DNA of 64,000 nt from Drosophila miranda (Eukaryota; Arthropoda; Insecta; Diptera; Drosophilidae), in contig NC_046676.1 of assembly GCF_003369915.1 (NCBI RefSeq), positions 22,488,001 to 22,552,000 on the forward strand. Reading direction: 5' to 3'. Below, one piece after another: positions 12,756 through 23,900 of this stretch. Both the position numbers and the translations under genes were made by a program. The notes under the pieces were generated by a model that was not told the origin of the DNA, did not search any database, and saw nothing but the letters and a program-made list of their open reading frames with translations. How positions within the stretch are numbered: position 1 is the first letter of the stretch; every line of letters begins with the position of its first letter.

Positions 12756-13457
12756 TTAGTTGTCCAACCGAAAGGCAGCCACCACCGCTTCAACAATTGT
12801 GGGCACTTCTGCCATAGCCCCATTGCCCGTGTCGCCGCACATTAGTTTTTTTGAAATGCAGGGAATCTCCTTATAGCCCCAGCTCACCAGCTTTTCGATC
12901 TGCTCCTTTGTGATGGGATGATCATACATGCGCGTATTCATGGCTGGCGCAAAGAGTAGGGGCTTCTCCAGGTCCCAAGCACGCACGACGCACATCACAA
13001 GGTTGTCGCAAATCCCCTGCAATAGAAACGCAGATATGCATGTTTACAGAAGATTACTGGGGAATCTGGTTTAGTTCATCTTACAGTGGCCATTTTGGAG
13101 AGAGAATTAGCGCTAAGTGGAGCAATCACCATCAGATCGGCCCACTTTCCCAGTTCAATGTGCAGCACGGGATCGCCGCGGTGGTTCCAACCCAACCACT
13201 CATCGCGATTATGGAGAATGGGCACTGAAAAGGAGGATTACTCAAGGCATAAGCCGGACCACTTATCTTACAAACCACCCACCGTTCTCGGGTATTTGCT
13301 CCAGCTCAAAGAAGTGTTTGGCTGCCTCGGTAATAATTATTTTAAGGTGAAATTTGTACGGCAGCCGTTCATCGGAGAGTTCTTCTATCATTTGCGTTAA
13401 CTTAATGGTTGCCACGCTACCTGTGGCTGCTATAATCACATTACGTTCTGGTTTCAT
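12756..13457 (-). CDS. Ppcdc: Phosphopantothenoylcysteine decarboxylase
   Basis: The exons, in transcript order, are 13457-13283, 13224-13085 and 13016-12756 (phases 1 and 0), giving 191 aa. It belongs to the HFCD flavoprotein family and decarboxylates 4'-phosphopantothenoylcysteine to 4'-phosphopantetheine in cytosolic coenzyme A synthesis. Visible signatures are an N-terminal flavodoxin-like strand with ATGSVAT (residues 11-17), the catalytic His80 in DPVLHIEL, the flavin/substrate motif PAMNT (129-133), and the catalytic Cys165 in KKLMCGDTGNGAMAE. The length is typical of animal enzymes and no key residue is missing. Its start codon lies only 9 nt after the Cox19 stop on the same strand, so it probably shares a transcript or promoter with Cox19. 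The 3' end converges on Cngl. Confidence 0.93.
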
Positions 13458-13466
13458 TGTGGACTA

Positions 13467-13736
13467 CTATTGCTTGTCTTCCTCTGGCGCCGGTTTCTTA
13501 TCGTGAAAGCCCAACTTTGACCATTCGGTTTTTTCCATAAGATTGTTGTCCATGCGACAAGCAAGATAGTTTTGGGCGTCTTCGCGGCACTGACTCGTGT
13601 CCTGGGCGTTACGCCGCAGGCAGCTGGCGTATAGAAGAAATTGCTTCTTGCAGAGGCCTTCGTGATCCAGTGGAAAGGAGCCCTTCTCCGGCGGCGTCGG
13701 TATGAACTTCTTCTGGCTGTAGATTTGCGAAGTCAT
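13467..13736 (-). CDS. Cox19: Cytochrome c oxidase assembly protein COX19, twin CX9C
   Basis: A single-exon gene of 89 aa. It carries the coiled-coil-helix-coiled-coil-helix signature: Cys29-X9-Cys39 and Cys50-X9-Cys60. The N-terminal PTPPEKGSFPLDHEGLCK closely follows the COX19 pattern (PPDKGSFPLDH), and ACRMDNNLM matches the conserved CRM segment. COX19 proteins are oxidised and trapped in the mitochondrial intermembrane space by the Mia40 route and help copper handling for cytochrome c oxidase assembly. The length is close to the family norm. Transcription probably starts in the motif 1/6-rich region just upstream (13,835-13,945). The gene is followed after 9 nt by Ppcdc. Confidence 0.88.
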   Translation of the reverse strand: MTSQIYSQKKFIPTPPEKGSFPLDHEGLCKKQFLLYASCLRRNAQDTSQCREDAQNYLACRMDNNLMEKTEWSKLGFHDKKPAPEEDKQ

Positions 13737-13834
13737 TTGAGTTGAGTGAGCTCAAGATCTTATCTTAAATCATTGATGATATATGGCATTTAATTACGAA
13801 ATAAGAGTATAAATAAACAGAGCAGAGAAATGAG

Positions 13835-14254
13835 ACGGTATATTTCTGGGGGTCATACTTTAACCGCGGTCACACTGCAGCTTAGATACGGAGTTTTTGC
13901 TTTTCGGTATTTTTTAGGTCAAAATTGAACCGGCGGTATATTTACGGTATATCAATATTAAATTTAATTTTCAACGGTATATAGAAATCCAATAAAAGCA
14001 TGTATTTAGAATAGGCCAGTCAAGTAGAAAATTGATTCATCAATCGTATAAAATTATGATGGTAAATGTTCTAAAAAGCTAAATGTTCTATAAAGCTAGT
14101 AATATTCGACGGAATATCAAAAACGAGGAATATGTAAAATATAACTTGAATTCGTAAGTATATTTACGGTATATTTTGAAAATGAGGCGGTATGTTTCGG
14201 TATATTTCTGAGGGTCGGACGGTATATTTTAAAGATAAATCCGCGGTCACACTG
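13835..14254. promoter_or_regulatory. Bidirectional housekeeping promoter region with motif 1 and motif 6 cluster
   Basis: Two copies of Ohler motif 1 (CGGTCACACTG) lie at 13867-13877 and 14244-14254. Between and around them are at least eight matches or near matches to motif 6 (CGGTATATTT type) at about 13836, 13905, 13934, 13945, 13974, 14167, 14188, 14198 and 14220. Motif 1 (bound by M1BP) and motif 6 are known to mark TATA-less housekeeping promoters in Drosophila. The block lies between Cox19 (-) and Pcf11 (+), so it probably serves both. The downstream motif 1 is 7 bp from the start of a 5' UTR stretch leading to Pcf11. Confidence 0.75.
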
Positions 14255-14264
14255 TATGACACAC

Positions 14265-14986
14265 ACTCATCAAAAAAATACATCGCAGTTTGTTACGTGA
14301 GAGTTTTCAAAGATTAGTTTTGTTATTTTGAAGTGATTTAATTTTATTTTCAGTTCACGAAAGTGTCTTTAACTGATTGTACAAATGTATTAATAACAAA
14401 AGGTATGTCTATGTAAACGCTATAAGCATTAAAACTCGGTTTGAAAACTGTGAAAAACGCGTGTGCATGTGTTGGTAATATAAACGTGGCTTTGTCTGCG
14501 AAAATTTTTCGAAAAGACACATAAACATAAACGCTGTGTGCAAAACTATTAAAAACTGCTGTGCTGAACGTCAAGACAATAAAGTGAAAAGAAGTTTGGG
14601 TGATAAAATATTCCTCAAACGTTGGCAGGATGCAATTTGCAAATTGCAGCCTTCGAGGCAATGTGTCTGATGGACGCCATATTGAATTTTGTTGGCACAT
14701 ATGTGGGTGTATTTGTGGTTTGTTTTCAGACGCGCGTGATTGTTTACCTTGCCGCTGCACCATGAACCTCACTCCCCGTCCCTTATCGTTTTAGAAAAAT
14801 TCGCATATTTGTTAAAATAAATTAAATGCTGTTGCCTAGCAAATTGAGTACTGTTGCCTGGCTGGTACTAATAAAAATTTGTCTTTCTCCCTTGTAGCGT
14901 TCTCCCTAACAACTGCGTGTTTCTTCTAAACATAAATTTGATCAATAACCCAGTAGAGGATTGCCACCTAGGAAGGAAGGGCAAAG
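14265..14986 (+). other. Pcf11: Pcf11 5' UTR with leader intron
   Basis: A plausible leader exon runs from just after motif 1 (about 14265) to a GTATGT donor at 14403. A strong pyrimidine-rich acceptor (TCTCCCTTGTAG) ends at 14897, so the second leader exon begins at 14898 and continues into the coding start at 14987. No conserved coding sequence is seen in the intron. Confidence 0.5.
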
Positions 14987-17900
14987 ATGGATCAATTATT
15001 TCAGTCATACCGCGATGATGAGCGACGTATTGGTGAGGAGTATCTGTCGAGTCTACAGGACTTGAACTGCAATAGCAAACCGCTCATCAACATGCTCACA
15101 ATGCTGGCGGAGGAGAACATTAACTATGCCCACGTCATAGTCCGCGTGGTGGAGTACTACATCAGCCAGGTTAACATAACACGCATATTTATTTCAACCA
15201 AGACACCCAACCAAATCACACCAAACAGTGACTAGTAAGCCCCCGTCGTCGTACTCGGCAGCTGGCTGTGACGAGAACAGTGAATCTCCATTTCGATATG
15301 TGATAGGAACTTTGGTTACTCTTTCTCTCTCTCTCTCTCTATAAACCCTCTTGATCTGTTTGTCTTTTTCCAAAGGGATCCAACGAAGGACAGCAGCCTC
15401 CTTTTGTATATTTTGAAATGTGATGATTTTCTCTGGGCTTTCGTTGGTGTCGTTTGGAAATAGGCATATCAGATCCCCTATAGCCCTAGTTAGGTTCTAT
15501 ATCTTAATATTTATCACATAATTTGGGTTTTAAGCCGCGACTGATTTTATCCTCTACAAAGGTAAGAAGTTTGATTTCCTCTTCTATTTTACTTTCTTTC
15601 AACTTTTGATCGCAGAGTTAAAAGCTTACAAAACAACAAAAGAAACAAAAAACAAAAAAAAACATCAAGTAAACTGAAAAATACAATAAAAACAGAAAAT
15701 ACTTAAACAATCGTCATCAAGTTGTCTTTTATTTTATACAAAAACGTTTACTGCTTCTAAAATATTCCATGAAAGAAAAATTCCATTTCCATGTTATTGC
15801 GAAATGAAGAAAACGCACTCTTCGGTAAAAGTAAACCAGACGCTAAACGGAAATACTTCAGCCCTGTAGTACCTTGCTTATGTTCGTATCTAATCCTAAA
15901 GAAAATCTACTTTGAATCATAAACGTGTAGAAAAAGAACATTTTCCAAACACATCTCTCACCAAACACCGGGGGAAAAGGACATACAAACAGTCGTAACA
16001 AATTCATTTGCTCGAACCCATGTAATCGCATTGGTAAAAAAATAACACAAAAATTCATCAGCCGCTCGCTCGGATACCTAGAGATTGTTCAGTCCCCTGT
16101 TCTACGAGTCTCATACTGGATTGTACAGATCCTTCCCTTTGTCTGGCTTTGTGCAGATTTAACTTGTGCCCAGATGCCGCCGCTGCCGTTGATGATGTCG
16201 CCGATGGAAGATATTTGATGTATGGTCTGTCTGTCCGTCTGTCGGTCCCCCACTTCTCTCTTACTCTCTCTTTGCCCCTCTGTCTGACTGACTGCTAGCG
16301 ACGTTCTGTAGAAACTTATTGTTCTATATTCTTACCTATTTTACCAAACTTTAAACAGGTGCCGCCCGAGTTTAAATTGCCCATACTATATTTAATTGAT
16401 TCGATAATTAAGAATGTGAGAAGCAGCTACGTGCAGTTGTTCGCACAATGTATAGTGAACATATTCCTCAACGCGTTTGAATCGGTAAGTCATCCATCTC
16501 ACTTAAGTGTTTACCTTTCGCTGGCATTAACCAACTTCACCTTTTAGGTGCAGCATTCCCAGTCGCAGTTGCTGGAGAAGGTCCGCGAACGGATGTATGC
16601 CCTGCGACAGACCTGGAACGAGGTGTTCCCACCTTCCAAAATGTATGCCCTAGACGTAAAGGTGAAGCGTCTTGATAATAACTGGCCCATTACGGCCAAG
16701 AACCCCACCAACAAAATACATGTTAATCCCGCCATTCATGTTAATCCGGACTTTCTCAAAACGGTAAGCAGTCTGCTGGCAATTGTCTCTCCTCATCGCA
16801 AATAGACTGGCTAACGTTGTTCCTTCTTGGTACTCTCGCACAGGGTTTGGTTCCTGGGATGCCGGTTAACTCCACACTGCCCAGCGACATGGAGGAGATA
16901 CTCCAGGCTAAGACCCGCGAGCTTCTGGAGCTCAAGAAACGCAAACTGGAGCTTGAGCTAGAGCAAACCAAGAAGCATTTAGAGGAGCAAGAGCGTCAGC
17001 TGAACCAGGCGACGGATGCTATTGCTGTCGCACCCAATGTCGCTATGCCAGCGCCACCCGCTTCTGTTGCTGCTCTTCGTCCACCTATTATGGAACCAGT
17101 CGTTCGAAATTCTCGAAACGCTGGGAATCCTGGGATACCAAACACGCCAGCTGCCCAACAGGTAATCCAAAAGGCATAGAGGATTAACATTGATCAAAGC
17201 TAACATGGTTTTTCCCCACACAGCCCTTTTCCGCGAAGTCAAGGGTTAATCCAGTCAATCCGGCTCTACTGAACTCTGTGCGTCAGCGGGATCCACGTTT
17301 GGCGCGGCAAATGCAATCTCAAGTGGAGGCGGCTCCCTCGCGATCCTCTGATCCCCGTCTGGAGGGAAAATCCTCCTCATCTTCGCATAAATCTAGTCGA
17401 TCGCGCAGCAAGTCACCGGTACGCAACAGCAGTCGCTCCACCAAGAGCAACAATGGCAGCAGCTCCCATCCAAACAGCTCATCGAATCGCAAGCGCAGCG
17501 AATCCAAGAGCTCAACATCTTCATCGGGATCTGATGCACGACACAAAAGTGGAGGTGGCGCTAGCAGTAGCTCCTCGACACTATCGCCTGCCAAACGCTC
17601 ATCTAAACCATCGGCAAAGGAGCATTCCGACCGACATGACCGAAATGGATCACCGTCAAATTTGAAGCGTAAAAGCACCTCTCCAACCACCTCGCCATTA
17701 AAATCTAAGCGTAATGCTGCACACAAATCGTCATCGTCCATGCGCGGAAAGTCGTCCTCGACCCGATCACGCAGTCGCTCGCCCATCTTCATGGACGTTG
17801 ACCTGCGCAGCGGTGGTGGAAAGTCTCCCGAACAGAAAACAGCAGCTCCAGAATCCCTATCTCAAGTGGCAGCATCAGCATCAGCATCATCCTCAGCCTC

Positions 17901-20900
17901 AGCATTAGCAGCGGCAGTAGCAGCAAAAATGACAATCAGCACGAATGATTTAGAGAAACGTAAGAAACAACTTTTAATTATAATCTCACATTTGTTAGCC
18001 AACAAGCAAGTCGACCTCGAAGCTCATGGCCGTACGGGCAAAGTAGTTGAGAAAGCTGAAATTACAAACCAAATTGGCGGCACTCTCTGGCTTAGGCAGG
18101 TGGAATGGCGGGCTCTTGTGGGCGTGTGTTGTTGACCCATCGTAAGGTTTTTTGCTCTACCTGTCTACCTTCCTCCCGCAACCCAAGCTGTGAAAGCTGT
18201 GATAAATTGTGATATTCATCCTAAAGACGATACCTCAAGACGGAAAGTTCATCACGTTTTAGCTAGTCATTTATTTGAAAGATTATAGCATTATTTTGAA
18301 TTTAAGATCTTGCTAATTTATCTAGAGCTGCAGCTACACGTAGAATGTACACCGTGTGTCTTATTTGGTTTCCGCTTTTCGGGCAAAGTTCCAAAGTCTG
18401 TGGAATATCTAGGTCCAGGTGCACACCACTGATCTAGAGTAAAAGTAATCTTCCCAGGAAATAGCAAAAGTTAAACGTTAAACGAATTATATTGGAGTAG
18501 AGATCTTGTGGATTTATCCAAGAAAATGACAGGTTAAACGAGATGAACTTTCCTTGGTCGTGTCCTCGTCTGCCCTTCGTTCTGAATAGAGGATCGTTAC
18601 AGTGCGCATCCCTTCATAATTTTGTTCAAATCTTCCTCTACACGAGCATACTCGAACTTGTTCGGCTCCTTCGTTCCTTCGTTGTTTTCTGGTCCATTTT
18701 TTTTGGTGGGGAATAGAACGAACGCAGCCTGCCCACATATGATCTCACTTAGTATATTTATGGAATTTTTTTTTAATAATTAAGAGTGCTATCAAAAAAG
18801 AACCCTAGCAAAAACAAAACCAAAACCTTTTGAAAATCAAATCAAATCGTAAACTAAAGTGTAAATAAAATGTGTTTGAAAACCTTTTGCATTCCCAGTT
18901 GTTTTAATTGATGCAAAACGAAGCCAGGGTGCCGCCTTTTGTTGTGATTTGTAGTTTATTTATACGAAACCAAAAAAAGCACAAAACTAAATTGAAACGA
19001 GCAAAAAAAAAAAACAGAACAAAAAAGAACAAAAGAAAACAAATAATGATAGCTGTCAAGTAATTTTTGTACTTAAACCGCCTATTGATAAAACATTGAT
19101 TGATTTAGATGAAAGAGAAACTAAAATAAAATAAAGACTGCAGTTTTAATTTGTTGTGAACACAACCCGTGTAAATCCAAAGCGAACATAAAATACTAAT
19201 ATATAAACACTGGAGTATCGACAAGCGAGACCTACTTACATACTTATATTACATATCATATTTATTTTATAATTGTTTGAAGCGTAATTTTGTAGTTGGC
19301 TTATGTATGTATTGTATTTGCGAGCCAGCCAGCAGAGCAGCTAGTTGTATTTTGTATTTCTACTATTTGTACATCTATCTTATTTTTGTATTAGTAGAAC
19401 GGCACTTTTCCCCTTTACCTTCCCTCCCCCTAGTATTTATACTATTTGAATCCCGCCTATTATGATTTTTTTTAATAGTCTAACCTAACATTGCGCCTCA
19501 TTGCTTCCACAAACGGAGCCCCCAGCCCCGTGGAACTGCACTTGCACTCCACGATTTTGTTGCATTATTTAATTAAATTTCTCACTAATTCGACACTAGC
19601 CTGGCTGTTGTGCCTGATGGTGATTGAAGGCCAAGGCCTGGGCCTGGTCCCCTCTTCTCTGTATGATTTTTTCATTATGATTTTCTCATATTTGGTGCTC
19701 GCCCAGATTTAATTTGCTTAGCACATCTTCTGCTTTTATTTCCATTTTACTTTGGTCGTTCTCTTGCTTCCATCTCACTCTCCCCTCTCCGTAAGAACAA
19801 AAATGTGTGCCCAAAAGCAAAATCAATTTTCTAGATACATTTCAAATACTTGAACCAGGCCCTCCAGCTCCTGCAGCTTCAAGTCCACCGATTATGGTGG
19901 CATCCAGTATGGACATTGACTTGAGGCGGCCCCAGACGCCGCCTCCGCCAGCATTCGCCATAGCCAAAACCAAACCACTCGACCAGAGCAACAGCAGAAG
20001 CACCACCAACACGACCACAACAACATTCACATCCAACAACAACAGCATCAGCAGCACAACAAAAATTGCTAGTAGCGCCTCCAACGCATCATCGCCATCA
20101 TCTACTAGTACTACGTCTTCTTCAAAATTGCCCGCAAAAGTGTCGTTCAAAATACAAAAACAGTTTAATAAATTAGATAAATCTACAGCGAATCTATCAA
20201 CAGCATTACTGATAAGCCCATCAACATCAGCATCAGCATCTGCATTAGCCGCCGCATCCGCACCACTAGTCAATCAGAGCTCGCCGCAGGGTAATGTATC
20301 GGAGGTACTGCAGCAATCCATCAACAAACTGCTGCAGGTACAAGGCATCACTGGGGAGAAGCGCTCCGCAGATTCGCTACCCTTAGAGATCGACGAGGAT
20401 GAGCAGCCACCGCAGCAGAAACGCAGCAAATCAACTAAACTGGACGCGTGAGTGATCTGATATTCTAGAAGTACTTGGTTAACCGTGGCAGCTCATCAAT
20501 AACTCCCATATACCCCTTAGTCTCTTCGGCAGCGAGGATGTTGATCTGCGTCGCGAGATTCCCGCTGTGGTAAAGCCTGGAAGTGCCAATGCAGTCATCG
20601 TGGTGGAAGACGACTCAATGGACAACTGTGATGTGGAAAAGGTACATTTCGAGACGGAGCTCCGTTTAGTTTTCTGAAACCATTTTACATTGCCTTTTAT
20701 TTTGTTGTTTTCTGTAGCCACAATCCAAAACAAATTCGCAGCTCAAGAGGCCATCACTCGAGGAGCTGCGCGCCAAGCTGGCCAAGTCTGCGCGTCTCCA
20801 CAACAAGCTATCCGGTAAGTCCGGTAAGTAGACATCACACCACCAACAACAACAGCCAACTAATGAACTAATGAATCTCTCATCCCTCCAGACAAAGTCA

Positions 20901-23900
20901 GAGATCAGTCTGTGGTGCAGCGTCTCAAGCAGCTGGCCGAGCTGAAGGCCAACGATGATTCGCAGGAGGCGCACGACGAGAAGATGCGCACGATCCTCAG
21001 CCAGGCTCAGGAGATGTACGAGAACCACAATATGAACCAAGAGCAGTACAAGGACCTGGTCCAGAAGGTTGTGGCCATTAACGAGAACAGCAAGATGAAG
21101 GAGTCCCGTCGCCGACCTGATGGTGCGGAAGTGGAGCGTAATGCAGCCCGAGATGCTGTTCTGCGCAAGCGGATACCCAAGCTCAAGAGCAACGAGAATC
21201 ATTCCTCTGGCTCGCCACGCAGCGACGGCTCCCCTAGATATGAGGATCAGCCAATACAGGGATCGACGTCCACCGAAAAGCCGACGCAAAATAAACGGGA
21301 GAAGTCCAAGAGAGAGAACAAGAGACGAAAGCCCAGCAAATGGGGCGAACAGGTGGATCCTGCGGCTGCTCAAAGGGCCGCCTGGCAGTTGGCCAATGTC
21401 AATAACAACAACAACAACAGCAATAACAATAATAAGAGATGTGGAGCTGGAGGAGCGGGGGGTTCGCTTCCTGTCGTACCACCCGGGTTCCGGGGAATGC
21501 CCTGGCAACAGCCGCCTGCGATTGTGATGCCACAAACGATCGTCCCGCCACCACCACAGCCGCCCTCGATGATGGGTCTGCCACCAGTTCCGCCCGTAAC
21601 AATGACCAAGGCCATCAATTCGCTGGACAACCCCATGGCGGATGTGGTGCGCAGCATCGCCATCGATGGCGGATCCAAAGAGATTCGCTTCTACAACCAG
21701 GTGGCCATCATATTTATGGATGGCGACGAGCCGCACGAGATTGGCTTCCAGCATGGCCAGCGCGTGATCCTGATCGATCACAATGAGCCTCTGCCGCTGA
21801 GCTTCAACGATGACTACAAGCCGTTCCATCTAGATGGGGCCCTACATCGCATCCGCTTTGGGTTTCCCTCCCGCGAGCTCTATATCGACGATCATTGGTA
21901 TGAGATCTACTTTGGTGGACCGCCAGTCTCCCTGCCCATTGGCAACAGCCTGCACGTACTCAAGGCGGAGGGTCCTCCGCCCAATGTGGACATTGGCCGA
22001 GTGCGTCGTGACCTGGTGGTTGGCAAAATAAACATGATTGTGGATGCCCACACGATTGTTCCACTCTTCCTGGATGCCAGACAGCAGACCTTCCAGATGG
22101 GAGCCGAGCAGCATTCGATACAGTTTGTGGACAGCTTCCAATATGCTCTCCTCGATGGCCAGCTCCAGAAGATCGAATATGGCGGCCTGCCCAAGGGCAT
22201 GAAGCTGAATGGCGGACGCAGCTGCTTTATCCGATTCGGAACCCTGCCAAAGGGCGTTGTGGCCGGCAAGACGCACGTGGCTGATATGGTCTACATTAAG
22301 ACAGAAGCTCCGGCAGAGCCACCCCAGCCCCCACCGATGATTGTCCAGCCCCTGCCCGTAGTGGAGCAGCAGCCAGCGGCAGCAGCACATGTACCAGCCG
22401 TATCCCTGCCAGCTGCATCCAATGCTCTTGGCAATCTGAATATCAATGATTTGTTCCAAAAGCTCGTCTCGTCTGGAATAATTGGTGGAACCTCTATTCC
22501 GGGGATATCGTCTGGCGAATCAACCTCAACCAAAGAAGCGCCCGCAGCTGCCGCTCCAGCTGATGCCCAAGCCACAGCCGCCCCACCGGTGTACGTTTCG
22601 CCGCCAACGGAGCCCATCAAACGCATCAACCTACAGAGGCCAGAGACTATTAAGACCCGGCAGTCGGCGGTGGTGGCCACGCTCTACCTGGGCATGCAGT
22701 GCAGCAGCTGTGGTGTGCGTTTCCCGCCAGAGCAGACCATTAAGTACAGTCAGCATCTAGACTGGCACTTCCGTCAGAACCGACGCGAGCGTGACTCGAC
22801 CCGCAAGGCCACCTCCAGGCGCTGGTACTATGACCTGAATGACTGGCGGCAGTACGAAGAGATCGAGGATGTGGAAGAGCGGGAGAAGAATTTCCTGGAT
22901 ACGCAGGGCCAGCCAGGCGGCCCCGATGCAATCGATGATCTCTCCCAGCAACGATCGCTGGACTCGCCTGTGCCCACCTGCGCAGCCGGTAACGATGATG
23001 TGGACCGTTCCTGCGACATGTGCCACGAGAAGTTCGAGCAGTTCTACAACGAGGAGCTGGAGGAATGGCACTTGCGCAGTGCCATTCGCGTCGAGGATAA
23101 GATCTACCATCCATTGTGCTATGAGGACTACAAGACTTCGTTGAACCCGCCCGCAGAGCAAAAAGACTCCAAAGATGTGGACATGAACAACACCGATGAC
23201 AACGCAATGGACACGTTACTTAAGCTGGAGGATGGGGGTAAGGAAGATGGTAAGTTGCATGAGATTTCTGCTGTGCTTTTCTTCTTGGGTTCTTGAGTTC
23301 ATGGTCTTTCTTCTCTTTTTGGTGAACAGACGCCGCTAAGCGTGCGCCGAACCTGTTCGATGATGATGACGATGATGTAATTGTGTTGCCCAACGAAGAG
23401 CCCAGCGTCACTGAAATTGTCGACGACGATGAAGATGAGTATGTCCCCGCCAATGTGACGCGCGCCGAAATGGGCAACGAAACGGAGGACAAGGTGGAAC
23501 CCAGCTCTGGCTGCGAGCATGATGGGGAGAAGCAGAAAAGCAGCCAGCAGCCACAGAATGAATCAGCCAACGAGTCTGATGTGGAGATCCAAGAGCCAAA
23601 CATTCCCTTCACCGATCTGGACACGTATGTGGAGAAGGAGATGGATGATGAGACGCGGTTGGCCCTGCTAAATGTAAAGATCAAAGAGGAGCCCAAGGAC
23701 GAGTACGATGAGGACGAAGACGATGGCTTCGAAGATGTGGGCACGGTAGTGCCACTGCTGCCGTTGCCCGAGGATGAGATATCCATCAACAGCAGCGGTA
23801 AGTGTGTCCAGACAACAGTTATTCAACGCGTTGCTCATACTTTTGGTATCATGTCAGAAACACAAACCCAAACGATTGGATCCTCGCCCTCGCCGGCTAC

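Noticed and set aside
20666..21829. 387-codon minus-strand open frame
   Set aside because: It is antisense to the clearly coding Pcf11 exon 9 and neighbouring introns; an open antisense frame is expected from the codon composition.
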